Shown here in pieces: positions 1 to 8,394 of a stretch of DNA of 39,071 bases; positions within the stretch are counted from its first letter, which is position 1; the number at the start of each line of letters is the position of its first letter. Location of the stretch: the NCBI GenBank assembly GCA_036507695.1, contig DATCIR010000325.1, positions 1-39,071 of the forward strand, written 5' to 3'. Made by a program: the position numbers and the translations under genes. The notes beneath the pieces are model-generated. The model searched no databases. It saw only the letters and a list, made by a program, of their open reading frames with translations, and had not been told where the DNA came from. Source of the stretch: JAKEGK01 sp036507695 (GTDB taxonomy: Bacteria > Pseudomonadota > Gammaproteobacteria > SZUA-152).

Positions 1-1
1 G

Positions 2-1069
2 GGTGCGCCGAACTATGAAGACGATAAATGGTACATTACCAGCGAGTTTATGTATCACACCATTGACCGGCATGAACTGTTATTCGGTATTGATCTATCT
101 TACCTTGAGCAGGGTGAAACGTATGTGCTTCGAAATTACGATCCCATAACATTGGCTCCTAACGGAAATCCTCCAGTGCTTGAAAAATTCACAGGCGACG
201 ACAACTGGCTAAAAGAGGGGCTGGAGCGCCGCGTGATAGGTATTTATGTTCAGGATCAATTTACCTTCACCGACAAACTGAAATTAACCGCGGGATTGCG
301 CTTTGACGATTATGACGATGTGGGTAGTGACATCACGCCGCGCTTTGCGGCAGTCTACCAATTGTCGGATCAAAAAACCTTTAAATTGCAGTACGCGCAA
401 TCCTTTCGTCCCCCCACTTTCCCGGAAATGTATTCCCAAAATAATCCGGTGTTGATCGGCAACGAAATGCTGCAGTCTGAGCATCTTGAGACGCTTGAGT
501 TCGGTTATGTGCACAATGACGGTGTGACGGTATTTCGGCTGAATTTATTCAGATACAATTTAACGGACCTCATACAGGTTGATGGTGGAACCGGCCAATA
601 TGAAAACCAAGGCGAAATTAACGCCAATGGACTGGAGTTGGAATACCTGCGGCAGATTGAGCGCCGTGTCAAGTTAGATGCTAATCTTTCTTATATGATT
701 TCAGAAGATGCTGAAACCCATAATAGAATACCCGGGGTCGCCAGCGTCCTGGGAAATTTTGCCATACTGTACGAGCCCTGGCCGAACTATGTGTTTAGCT
801 GGCAGTTCAGGCATGTTTCTTACCGGCAACGCGAGCCGCAGGATCCCAGGCTGGATCTGAATGATTACAGTGTTTCTGACATTACCGCCAATATCTTTAA
901 TTTGGGTGTGAAGGGGCTGTCTTTACGCCTGGGGGCCAGAAATTTATTGGATGCTGACGTGTTGTACCCCGCACCGCTGGTGGGTGATCCGCCGCTGCCC
1001 GCCTATCTTAACGATTATCCTCAAACCGGCCGCGAAATATTTTTCCAGGTTAAATATACGCACCATTAA
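2..1069 (+). CDS. TonB-dependent outer-membrane receptor, C-terminal part (5' end outside the window)
   Basis: The reading frame is open from base 2 and ends at TAA 1067-1069, giving 355 residues of the C-terminal beta-barrel; the plug domain and start lie upstream of the window. Typical barrel signatures are visible: GIYVQDQ, the strand GLRFDDY, the loop motif SFRPPTFPEMY, NEMLQSEHLETLEFGY, the ENQGEINANGLELEY strand pair, and the late ARNLLD motif before the last strand. The protein ends in KYTHH rather than the usual terminal aromatic residue. Members of this family import siderophores, cobalamin or other ligands, or act as sensors. The adjacent YfiR-like gene starts 8 bases after the stop, so the two are almost certainly co-transcribed, which favours a sensory role. 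The ligand cannot be told from sequence. Confidence 0.9.
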   Translation, partial: GAPNYEDDKWYITSEFMYHTIDRHELLFGIDLSYLEQGETYVLRNYDPITLAPNGNPPVLEKFTGDDNWLKEGLERRVIGIYVQDQFTFTDKLKLTAGLRFDDYDDVGSDITPRFAAVYQLSDQKTFKLQYAQSFRPPTFPEMYSQNNPVLIGNEMLQSEHLETLEFGYVHNDGVTVFRLNLFRYNLTDLIQVDGGTGQYENQGEINANGLELEYLRQIERRVKLDANLSYMISEDAETHNRIPGVASVLGNFAILYEPWPNYVFSWQFRHVSYRQREPQDPRLDLNDYSVSDITANIFNLGVKGLSLRLGARNLLDADVLYPAPLVGDPPLPAYLNDYPQTGREIFFQVKYTHH

Positions 1070-1077
1070 CGCTATCG

Positions 1078-1677
1078 ATGAGTCATTCCGTGCAGTCAGA
1101 ATCCTTGACGTTGAGCCGCTATCCGTCAAAAGCGCTGTTACTTTTTGGCGTAGCCGCTTTAGGTTGCCTGCATTTAGTCTGTGGGGCTGATACAATTGAT
1201 CAGCGGGTACAAATCGCGCTGTCGCTGTTTCCAAGGATTGTTGCCGTTGACAAGAGATTCCAGGAAAAGCTTACCGCGGATAACAAAGCGCGGCTGGTTT
1301 TTGTTTATGAACGGGATAAATCAAAAGCCGTTGATCTGGCTAAAACCGTCGGTACAACGAACAGGAATATTGTGAATGTAGCGGTCGACACAGTGCCTGT
1401 GCAGCTGATCGACCAGTTAGCGGAAAACGCCCAGGCGCCTACCGCGATTTTTATTACGGAACTCCTGGGCGAGGATGATTTCAAGCAATTGCTGCTCTAC
1501 GGCATTAACCGGGGAATTATCGTGTTTTCTCCTTATTCGGGCGATGTCGAGCGCGGTGCGACCGTGGGTTTGGCGATTACCAGCCGTGTTTTTCCCTACT
1601 TCAACAGCGGCACATTGCGAGCCTCCGGAGTGGAAATCAATCCGATGTTGCTGGAAATGTCGAAACGCTATGAATAA
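1078..1677 (+). CDS. YfiR-like (DUF4154-type) periplasmic regulatory protein
   Basis: A 199-residue protein with a hydrophobic N-terminal segment at about residues 19-36 (SKALLLFGVAALGC...), consistent with a signal peptide cut near CGA-DT, so it should be periplasmic. The rest has the YfiR/DUF4154 layout: an alpha/beta body with a region about interference at FITELL, then a glycine-rich stretch (YSGDVERGATVGLAITSR) and the family-like ending FNSGTLRASGVEINPMLLEMSKRY. In Pseudomonas, YfiR is a periplasmic inhibitor of the diguanylate cyclase YfiN. Here the gene sits between a TonB receptor and a hybrid kinase; its last codons overlap the kinase start by 8 bases, implying translational coupling. 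I infer it controls the kinase sensor domain. Family assignment is by motif resemblance only. Confidence 0.75.
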   Translation: MSHSVQSESLTLSRYPSKALLLFGVAALGCLHLVCGADTIDQRVQIALSLFPRIVAVDKRFQEKLTADNKARLVFVYERDKSKAVDLAKTVGTTNRNIVNVAVDTVPVQLIDQLAENAQAPTAIFITELLGEDDFKQLLLYGINRGIIVFSPYSGDVERGATVGLAITSRVFPYFNSGTLRASGVEINPMLLEMSKRYE

Positions 1678-4018
1678 GTTTTACAGTCACATTACCAACA
1701 AGGTTACGGTATTCCTGGTTGGAATCATGGTGTTTGTATTGGCCGCTGTATCCATGCACTGGATATTGATTATGCTGCCTGTGATCAAGGATGGTGAGCA
1801 AACCAAGGCCGATCTGCTGGTTACCCCTTACACGCGGCTTATCGAACAATCCGTTAACCGCAATGATCTGGCCCAAGTGGAAGAGATCCTGAACCATTTG
1901 CTGCTGCTTCGGGACTCCAAATTAAATCAGCCCATGGTGGTGAGCATCAGGGTGGCATTGGTCGGTGGCGCAGTGATCGAGAAAGCCAACCCGGTAAATT
2001 CGCAGTACACGCCTTTTATCGCGGAAACCCCGATATTCGATTCGTCAACCTCGGTATTGCTCGGCAAGACTAACCTGGAGTACAACAGCGAGTTGTACCA
2101 TCATTTGATCGATGACGCCGAGCGGCGTTTGTACGTCGCCATGGTCGCGGTGATTCTTTTAATCCTGGTTGTGCAAAGAAAGATTTCACTGTTGCTGAAA
2201 CCGTTGAATGCGCTGGCGCATTACCTGGAGTCCGTTGATCTCAATAAAGCCGCCGCTGTGCCGCATCCCAGAAATAAAATGGCCATGGAAATCACCCAGG
2301 TATGGCAAGCCGTTAATCAGCTATTTTCCCGCCTGCAGTTGCGCGACGAGCAACTCAAGCTGGGGCATGAAGCGGCGCAAAGCGCTTTAAAACAAAAGCT
2401 CGATGCCGAATCCGCTAACATGGCAAAAAGCCAATTCCTGGCCAATATGAGCCATGAATTAAGGACGCCTTTGAACGCCATTATCGGTTACAGTGAGATA
2501 CTGAGGGATGAAATGGCGCATGATAGTCATCCGCATCTTACCAACGACCTTAATAAAATCTACACGGCGGGTAAAAATCTACTGTCGCTGATTAATGACG
2601 TGCTGGACCTGTCGAAGATCGAAGCTGGAAAGATGCAGCTCTTTCTGGAAGAAGTGAAAGTAAACTTGTTGATTGATGAAGTGCTTAATATCGTCAAACC
2701 GCTGGCGGAGAAAAACGCCAACGAAATCGAACTGGATATCGATGCGGGGATCGGCACTATCAAGGTCGATATCATGAAGTTGCGTCAATCCTTGTTGAAC
2801 CTGTTAAGTAATGCCGTGAAATTTACCACCGGCGGTAAAATTGTTTTGCAGGTGTATCGCGAAATAATCAGCGATGAAGAGTGGATCAAGTTTGTGGTTA
2901 AGGATACCGGTATCGGACTGTCTGAAACCCAGGTGGAAACTTTGTTTGACGCTTTCTCGCAAGCGGATATGTCCACTACGCGCCGCTACGGTGGAACGGG
3001 GCTTGGCCTGGCGATCAGCCAGAAATTTTGCCGGTTGATGGGCGGGGAAATTACCGTTGAAAGCAAATTGGGCAAGGGATCGGTGTTCACCATTGTGTTG
3101 CCGGCGTATATCAAGGAACCCGCCGATACTAAAGCGGATCAGGGAAGTGAAGTGCAGTTTGTCGATTCCAACAAGTTGACGCGTGCACGAAAGCCGGATA
3201 TCCGGAAAATACGCGATGAGCGGCGCAGCAAGACCAGCACCGTATTGGTAATTGACGATGATCCCATGGCGTGCGAGCTGCAACAACGGCATTTAAGCAA
3301 GCAATCTTATGAAGTGGTGTGCGCCAGTTCCGGTGAGGAAGGCATACAAAAAATCAACGAGATTTTGCCGGAAGTGATTTTACTGGATGTGATGCTCACT
3401 GACATGAGCGGCTGGCAAGTGCTGACCTATGTAAAGAGTCAGTCACATCTGGTGCATATTCCGGTTATTATGTTAACTATGATCAATGACAAGCATACCG
3501 CTTACTCGTTGGGCGCTACCGCCTATTTAACCAAGCCCATCGATTGGGACGAACTGACCCTAACCGTCAATAAATGCGTGCGTAAAGCCGGACAGGAAAC
3601 CGTGCTGGTCATCGATGATGACGCGGATGCCCGCAAGCTTGCCCGCCTGATCCTGGAAAATGACGGTTATGCGGTCATTGAAGCGGAAAATGGATATCTG
3701 GGATTGATGCGTGTCGCGGAACGCATCCCCTCGATTATCTTATTGGATTTGGTGATGCCAAATATGAATGGTCAAGAATTCTTAAACGAACTGGAGTTGA
3801 ATGAAAGCTGGCAGGGCATTCCGGTTATTGCGTTAACGGCCATGGAACTCGATGAAAATGAACGGCGTGGCCTCGAGAAACGTGTTTCCATTATCATCCA
3901 AAAAGGGATTTATAGCATCGATCAGGTTCTGGGTGCGGTCAGGAGAATATCAAGCAAGAATCAGCACCCAAACACTCAAAATGTTAAAATCGCGGACGAT
4001 AAGTCAAGGGATGGATAA
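1670..4018 (+). CDS. membrane hybrid sensor histidine kinase with two receiver domains
   Basis: The start was set at ATG 1670, which overlaps the YfiR-like stop (ATGAATAA); an open frame continues upstream but would run through the preceding gene. The 782-residue protein has a transmembrane helix at about 12-37, a periplasmic sensor region to about 153, a second helix at about 154-170, and a linker/HAMP-like region. The HisKA domain carries H262 in SHELRTPLN; the ATPase domain has N377/N381, DTGIG 412-416 and GTGLGL 442-447. Receiver 1 has D529-D531, phospho-acceptor D573 and K622; receiver 2 has D649-D650, D693 and K745. No HPt domain is present, so phosphotransfer needs an external HPt protein or direct transfer. 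It is the inner-membrane member of the cassette. Confidence 0.92.
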   Translation: MNKFYSHITNKVTVFLVGIMVFVLAAVSMHWILIMLPVIKDGEQTKADLLVTPYTRLIEQSVNRNDLAQVEEILNHLLLLRDSKLNQPMVVSIRVALVGGAVIEKANPVNSQYTPFIAETPIFDSSTSVLLGKTNLEYNSELYHHLIDDAERRLYVAMVAVILLILVVQRKISLLLKPLNALAHYLESVDLNKAAAVPHPRNKMAMEITQVWQAVNQLFSRLQLRDEQLKLGHEAAQSALKQKLDAESANMAKSQFLANMSHELRTPLNAIIGYSEILRDEMAHDSHPHLTNDLNKIYTAGKNLLSLINDVLDLSKIEAGKMQLFLEEVKVNLLIDEVLNIVKPLAEKNANEIELDIDAGIGTIKVDIMKLRQSLLNLLSNAVKFTTGGKIVLQVYREIISDEEWIKFVVKDTGIGLSETQVETLFDAFSQADMSTTRRYGGTGLGLAISQKFCRLMGGEITVESKLGKGSVFTIVLPAYIKEPADTKADQGSEVQFVDSNKLTRARKPDIRKIRDERRSKTSTVLVIDDDPMACELQQRHLSKQSYEVVCASSGEEGIQKINEILPEVILLDVMLTDMSGWQVLTYVKSQSHLVHIPVIMLTMINDKHTAYSLGATAYLTKPIDWDELTLTVNKCVRKAGQETVLVIDDDADARKLARLILENDGYAVIEAENGYLGLMRVAERIPSIILLDLVMPNMNGQEFLNELELNESWQGIPVIALTAMELDENERRGLEKRVSIIIQKGIYSIDQVLGAVRRISSKNQHPNTQNVKIADDKSRDG

Positions 4019-4181
4019 GAATTTACAAAATCTTTATAATTTTTGCTCACAACTATATAGCAGTTCAATGCAAAGCGTGGTATTACATAACCTAAATAAA
4101 CATAGTCTAAACAAGCATCGGTTAAACAAAAATGACGGGCCGGTTCAGGATCAGCTGAGCGGGTTAGGGTTACCCATTTAG
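4011..4181 (+). CDS. possible small ORF between the kinase and the HD-GYP gene
   Basis: A 56-codon frame whose ATG (4011) overlaps the kinase stop in ATGGATAA, the same arrangement as the overlap at 1670, and whose TAG ends one base before the HD-GYP start. The peptide is hydrophilic and contains an asparagine/lysine-rich repeat (NLNKHSLNKHRLNKN). No family is recognised and there is no convincing ribosome binding site at the usual spacing. It could be a real coupled small protein, a remnant of a longer kinase tail, or a spacer that keeps ribosomes moving into the next gene. Confidence 0.3.
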   Translation: MDKNLQNLYNFCSQLYSSSMQSVVLHNLNKHSLNKHRLNKNDGPVQDQLSGLGLPI

Positions 4182-4182
4182 T

Positions 4183-5331
4183 ATGAATGCAGTGGCGAGT
4201 TCAAAGACCGTGGAAATGAGTTTTGAATCGGCAGGGTCAGTGTTGGTGGTCGATGATAACGAGATGAATCGCGATATGCTCGTGCGCAGATTGCAACCAC
4301 TCGGTTATCAGGTATCTACCGCAAGCGATGGCGCTCAAGCCATGGATGAATTAATGCAGACGGCGTATGACCTTGTGCTGCTTGATATCATGATGCCTGT
4401 GAAAGACGGGTTTGAAGTACTGCAGGAAATCAAGGCTCATAATGATTTGCGCAGGATCCCGGTTATCATGATTACGGCGCTGGACGATACCAGCAGCGCG
4501 GCGCGCTGCATTCAGCTGGGTGCCGAAGATTACCTGACCAAACCGTTTGACCCCATTTTGTTGAAAGCGCGAGTGGCAACCTGCCTGGAACGAAAACGGC
4601 TGCATGATCAGGAGCGGTTGTATCGCAGCCAGATTGAGCGCTATAACGATGAGTTGCAGAATCGCGTGCAACAACAAGTTCAGCAAATTACCTCCGCGCA
4701 ACTTGGCGCTATATTCGCCATGTCAAAACTGGCGGAATCGCGTGACCCGGAAACCGGGGAACACCTGGAACGGATGCGGGAGTATTGCAAGGTATTATCG
4801 GAATATCTTGGCCGTATGCCCCAGTACCATTCGCTGATTGATCAGGAATTTATAGATAATATTTATGCCGCCAGCCCACTGCACGATATCGGCAAAGTGG
4901 GCATAGTCGACAGTGTATTGTTAAAACCGGGCAAGCTAACCGCTGATGAGTGGACGGTAATGAAGTCGCATCCCATTATCGGTTCCGCGACACTGCGCGA
5001 AGTGGATCGGCAGCATCCCGGTAACTCATTAATTCGTATGGGCATAGATATTGCTGAAAGCCACCACGAAAAGTGGGATGGGAGTGGATATCCCTACGGA
5101 CTGCGAGGCGCCGAAATCCCCTTGGTAGCCAGGATACTGGCATTGGGGGACGTCTATGATGCGTTGACTTCCAAACGTTGCTACAAGGAAGCCTTTGGTC
5201 ACGAGAAGAGCCGTGCTATTTTACTGGAGAATGCCGGCAGTCATTTTGATCCTGCTGTAGTGGATGCGTTTATGGCGACAGAAGACGAGTTTCAAAGGAT
5301 CAAGGAATTTTATCAGGATTCCGATCAGTGA
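4183..5331 (+). CDS. response regulator with HD-GYP cyclic-di-GMP phosphodiesterase domain
   Basis: 382 residues. An N-terminal receiver domain (about 18-135) has the acidic pair D24/D25, phospho-acceptor D68 and K120 in LTKPFD. A helical linker follows (about 135-170, LYRSQIERYNDELQNRVQQQVQQ, probably coiled coil). The HD-GYP domain (about 175-375) keeps the expected metal ligands: H194, HD 234-235 with K238, H263, H294-H295 and D323, and the GYP signature at 302-304 within HHEKWDGSGYP. The family hydrolyses cyclic di-GMP, so this is likely an active, phosphorylation-controlled enzyme in the cytoplasm. It lies 164 bases after the hybrid kinase and is its most likely output. Confidence 0.93.
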   Translation: MNAVASSKTVEMSFESAGSVLVVDDNEMNRDMLVRRLQPLGYQVSTASDGAQAMDELMQTAYDLVLLDIMMPVKDGFEVLQEIKAHNDLRRIPVIMITALDDTSSAARCIQLGAEDYLTKPFDPILLKARVATCLERKRLHDQERLYRSQIERYNDELQNRVQQQVQQITSAQLGAIFAMSKLAESRDPETGEHLERMREYCKVLSEYLGRMPQYHSLIDQEFIDNIYAASPLHDIGKVGIVDSVLLKPGKLTADEWTVMKSHPIIGSATLREVDRQHPGNSLIRMGIDIAESHHEKWDGSGYPYGLRGAEIPLVARILALGDVYDALTSKRCYKEAFGHEKSRAILLENAGSHFDPAVVDAFMATEDEFQRIKEFYQDSDQ

Positions 5332-5414
5332 CTGAGTTGATGTTACGCAGCAGTATCAGCAGCAGTTTTAGTTAGCGTAGTCAAAAAATAAATAACGCTC
5401 ACGGGAGTGTTAAC

Positions 5415-5780
5415 ATGCCAAAGTTATTACTGGTAGAAGACAATGAAATGAATCGCGATATGCTATCGCGCCGCCTGCAACGCAAGGGGTTTGAGGTGGT
5501 ATTTGCATTAGATGGCCAGGCCGCGGTTGAGTTGGCGAATTCAGAGCGTCCCGATCTCATATTGATGGATATGAGTTTGCCGATAATGGATGGTTGGGAG
5601 GCGACGCGTCAAATCAAGGCGCAGGAAGCTATAAAAAATATTCCTATCATAGCGCTGACTGCTCATGCGATGTCGGGGGACCGCGAAAAGGCGCTCGAAG
5701 CGGGTTGTGAAGAATACGATACCAAGCCCGTTGATTTCCCCCGGTTGATCGAAAAAATCCGCGTATTGCTAAAAATGTAG
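5415..5780 (+). CDS. single-domain response regulator (CheY/DivK-like)
   Basis: 121 residues, consisting only of a receiver domain. The acidic residues E8/D9, phospho-acceptor D52 (LILMDMSLP), T82 (ALTAH) and K104 (DTKPVD) are all present. The segment VEDNEMNRDMLSRRLQRKGFEV closely resembles the start of the HD-GYP receiver domain upstream, suggesting the two domains are related by duplication. A ribosome binding site (GGGAG) lies before the ATG. Such proteins act as phosphate shuttles or as allosteric partners of kinases; here it probably serves the kinase at 1670-4018. It is the last gene before a 437-base gap. Confidence 0.93.
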   Translation: MPKLLLVEDNEMNRDMLSRRLQRKGFEVVFALDGQAAVELANSERPDLILMDMSLPIMDGWEATRQIKAQEAIKNIPIIALTAHAMSGDREKALEAGCEEYDTKPVDFPRLIEKIRVLLKM

Positions 5781-6217
5781 TTGGCAAAACTTTGGCTTCG
5801 GTGTAGAGTTTTATGAAATAGCTGCCGGAGAAAATCTGGTTGCTGTATAAGCCCGGAACTGCACACCGGCTAGCATTCGTTGGGAGTATTCGCTGCAATC
5901 ATCAGGGTAAACCTTGAGTGAAAAGACTGGTTATAGCGTACAGCGATTAGTTACGGTTACAACGCGTGGTAGTCCGCAGTTTTGTGCCATGTGATCGATA
6001 ACAATATTCAAAATAACGCTTTAAAATGAATATTTGAAATAATTCGCTGAACATTCCCTGTAGCTGCTAATACACTAAATATTGCTTGCACGAAATACAA
6101 GTAATAGAAGAATGCATATCTGGTGTATGCTTGTGTTATGTAAGCAGAGCGTTGATAAAGCGAAATGGAAGCACTTGCATTGATTGGAATCCTAACCAAA
6201 TAATTACCGAGGTAGCC
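5781..6217. other. intergenic region upstream of rsd
   Basis: A 437-base stretch, AT-rich in its right half. I see no convincing ORF, RNA gene or factor-independent terminator. A frame open on the + strand from 6086 runs into rsd, but it lacks a good ribosome binding site, whereas the ATG at 6218 follows GAGGT. The region must hold the rsd promoter, but no clear -35/-10 pair stands out. Confidence 0.5.
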
Positions 6218-6679
6218 ATGCAGTCAAAGAGTGATGCCCACGTAGTTGAACGCCGCGCGCAATCCCATCGTGAAATAGGTCATCTGGTAGAATCCCGAAA
6301 TGACACCCTGGCATTACTCGGCAAACTTGCATCCAAGCAGCCTTTCAAACCAGAACATTCCACCCAGTTATTGTTACAGAATTTTTGTGAAAACCTGATC
6401 GATTATACTGCGTCGGCTCATTTCCAGTTGTATCGTCATATTGATGAGAACAAGGAACGAAGGATTGCGGCGCGCGACATCGCTGAGCAAATCTATCCGC
6501 GCATTGCTGACTCGACGCAATTGTTCCTGGATTTCAACGACAAGTATGATTGCGAAGATCATTGCGACAATATGTCCGAGCTGGCCAGTGACTTGTCGAA
6601 GCTCGGAGAACTGTTGGCGGATCGCATTGATCTGGAAGACCGGTTAATCGCCGTGCTCAGTGCCCCACGGCAAGCTTAG
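6218..6679 (+). CDS. rsd: Rsd/AlgQ family anti-sigma-70 regulator
   Basis: 153 residues from ATG 6218, chosen because GAGGT lies 6 bases upstream; a longer in-frame start at 6086 has no such site. The helical protein carries the family pattern around CENLIDYTASAHFQLYRHI (about 57-75) and the later segment RIADSTQLFLDFNDKYD. E. coli Rsd binds the primary sigma factor RpoD and lowers its access to core RNA polymerase in stationary phase; AlgQ in Pseudomonas also affects alginate and siderophore genes. The gene stands alone, flanked by long gaps. The assignment is by family pattern and length (about 150-160 residues is usual). Confidence 0.88.
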   Translation: MQSKSDAHVVERRAQSHREIGHLVESRNDTLALLGKLASKQPFKPEHSTQLLLQNFCENLIDYTASAHFQLYRHIDENKERRIAARDIAEQIYPRIADSTQLFLDFNDKYDCEDHCDNMSELASDLSKLGELLADRIDLEDRLIAVLSAPRQA

Positions 6680-7077
6680 CGAGCGTACAAAGTTCCACTT
6701 CTGATTACTCTTCTTCATGACGCCTGTATCAGTAACCAGTCAGCAACTGCCAGCCAGCAATAACCTGCTGTGAATTTGTTGCTGCAAGATAGAACGAATA
6801 CCGGTTCGTCGTACTGTGCGGGCTCACTTCTTGTCCGGGAACGCCAGTACCGATGCTAAATTAAGTTAGCCGGCAATTCCGTGAATAAGGTAGCGATAAC
6901 ACGCCGGCCAAATTGAACCAGTGTTGCCATTGAACCAGTGTTGCCATTGAACCAGTGTTACCACCGTTGTCTCACCGGAATATGCCGCGGGATTTTCGGA
7001 AGGTCCAAGCTTGATTTAGCTTGCCGGCAAGAAAATTCTGCATCCAGCACTCAACTGAACCTACAGCAACACGACAA
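6680..7077. other. intergenic region upstream of the cytochrome gene, with a tandem repeat
   Basis: A 398-base stretch without a credible gene. Its notable content is a triple 17-base direct repeat at 6912-6962, listed separately. A frame open to the left of ATG 7078 exists (from TTG 7021) but the encoded leader is not a signal peptide, so it is regarded as untranslated. Confidence 0.5.
6912..6962 (+). repeat. three tandem copies of a 17-base unit
   Basis: The unit ATTGAACCAGTGTTGCC occurs at 6912-6928, 6929-6945 and 6946-6962; the third copy has one change (TTACC for TTGCC). It lies about 115 bases before the cytochrome start. It could be a regulator-binding array or simply replication slippage. 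Confidence 0.9.
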
Positions 7078-8394
7078 ATGAAACAATTAACCACTATCCT
7101 TATTGCGTTTGCCGGGCTGTTCCTGCACGGTTTGTTGCCAGCGCGCGCCGATACGATTCCGCTTACTATTATTTATTCCGGTAACCTGGATGGGGAACTG
7201 GAGCCCTGCGGCTGTTCCGATGAAGGCAATTTGGGCGGCATCAAACGCCGCGCGACGCTGCTAGACACTATCAAGGCACAGACGCCGGACGCGGTAATTT
7301 TTTCCGCCGGGGGATTAATCGCCAGCGAGGGCACTAATGATTTCCTGAAAGCGGTGTATATTCTCAAGGCGTTTTCGACACTGAATTACGATGCGATTGG
7401 GGTGCAATGGGTTGATCTGAATTATGGTGTTAGCCTCACGGCGCAAAATAAGTTGCCCTGGGTGGCCAGTAACTGGCTTGCCGATGACTTCGCCAGGTCC
7501 AAAACCATTACGCGTACGATTAACGGAAATCCAATTGCAGTTCAATTTTTCACCTGGCTTGATCCAGACAGTTCGCCAACCCGGCAAATGCCGGGCGGAA
7601 AACCGCTTGTCGACGAGGATATTGGCAAACTTACCGGGCAATTGCGTGCCGCAAAAAAACAACAGGCCTTGACCGTTTTGACCACCACCTTGCCGTTGGA
7701 GGTGATACAGGAGCAGTTGCCGCTGGAGCCAGTCGACATTCTCATTGTGCGGGCCGCCTATGAGGTATACGGCGAACCGAAAAAAATAAACAACACCTTG
7801 GTTCTGGAGCCGGGATCGCGCGGCATGCGCCTGGGGCGGTTGGAGTTAAGCCTGGAAAAAAACCGTTCCATCAAAAGCTGGAAACATGAAGTCATTGCCA
7901 TGCCGGTTAAAATTCCTGATGCGCCGCGCATGACCGCCTGGTACGACGAATACAATGCCCAGGTAAAAGAAGACTATTTAACACGGGTTGAGTTACGCAA
8001 ACAACGCGAATCCGGTGAAAGCCCGTTTGTTGGCGAGGAGCAGTGCAAAACCTGCCACGCTCCGCAACACAAAATCTGGCAGGAGAGTGAACACGCCATT
8101 GCATTTGAAGACCTGGAAAGTGTGAAAAAGTCATTCGATCCCGAGTGCATTCAATGCCATGTGGTGGGATTCGATAAGGCCGGCGGCTTTGTCGATATCA
8201 ACATCACCCCCCATCTCATGAATGTGCAGTGTGAAAACTGCCACGGTGCCGGAAAGGATCACGCGCTTTCCGCGGGTCAAAAAGCGGTGGCGAATAAAGG
8301 CTGGTCTAAGGCGCAGATGTGTGGTCAATGCCATGTGCAAAAACACAGTCCTGCATTCCAGCTTGATAAATACTGGCCCAAAATAGCGCACTGA
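7078..8394 (+). CDS. secreted tetraheme c-type cytochrome fused to a degenerate 5'-nucleotidase-like domain
   Basis: 438 residues from ATG 7078, which begins a clear signal peptide (MKQLTTILIAFAGLFLHGLL, cut near ARA-D at 23-25); the protein should be periplasmic. Residues about 26-285 resemble the N-terminal fold of UshA/SoxB-type metallophosphatases (IIYSGNLDGELEPCGC...GNLGGIKRRATLLD), but the metal-binding Asp-x-His is replaced by N-L-D, and a Cys pair (C44, C46) follows. Residues about 317-438 hold four CxxCH heme sites: C323, C357, C385 and C415. H327, H361, H389 and H419 are the proximal ligands. The heme part resembles cytochrome c554-type multiheme proteins. A redox role in the periplasm is likely; the partner is unknown. 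No cytochrome-maturation genes are nearby. Confidence 0.88.
   Translation: MKQLTTILIAFAGLFLHGLLPARADTIPLTIIYSGNLDGELEPCGCSDEGNLGGIKRRATLLDTIKAQTPDAVIFSAGGLIASEGTNDFLKAVYILKAFSTLNYDAIGVQWVDLNYGVSLTAQNKLPWVASNWLADDFARSKTITRTINGNPIAVQFFTWLDPDSSPTRQMPGGKPLVDEDIGKLTGQLRAAKKQQALTVLTTTLPLEVIQEQLPLEPVDILIVRAAYEVYGEPKKINNTLVLEPGSRGMRLGRLELSLEKNRSIKSWKHEVIAMPVKIPDAPRMTAWYDEYNAQVKEDYLTRVELRKQRESGESPFVGEEQCKTCHAPQHKIWQESEHAIAFEDLESVKKSFDPECIQCHVVGFDKAGGFVDINITPHLMNVQCENCHGAGKDHALSAGQKAVANKGWSKAQMCGQCHVQKHSPAFQLDKYWPKIAH

Noticed and set aside
1475..1669. Upstream extension of the hybrid kinase frame
   Set aside because: It overlaps the YfiR-like coding region for about 200 bases and its residues are not hydrophobic or family-like; ATG 1670 gives a natural membrane-helix start.
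6086..6217. N-terminal extension of rsd
   Set aside because: The Rsd family starts near the ATG at 6218, which has a clear ribosome binding site.
6912..6962. The 17-base triple repeat as a CRISPR or attachment site
   Set aside because: The copies are directly adjacent with no spacers, and no integrase or cas gene is nearby.
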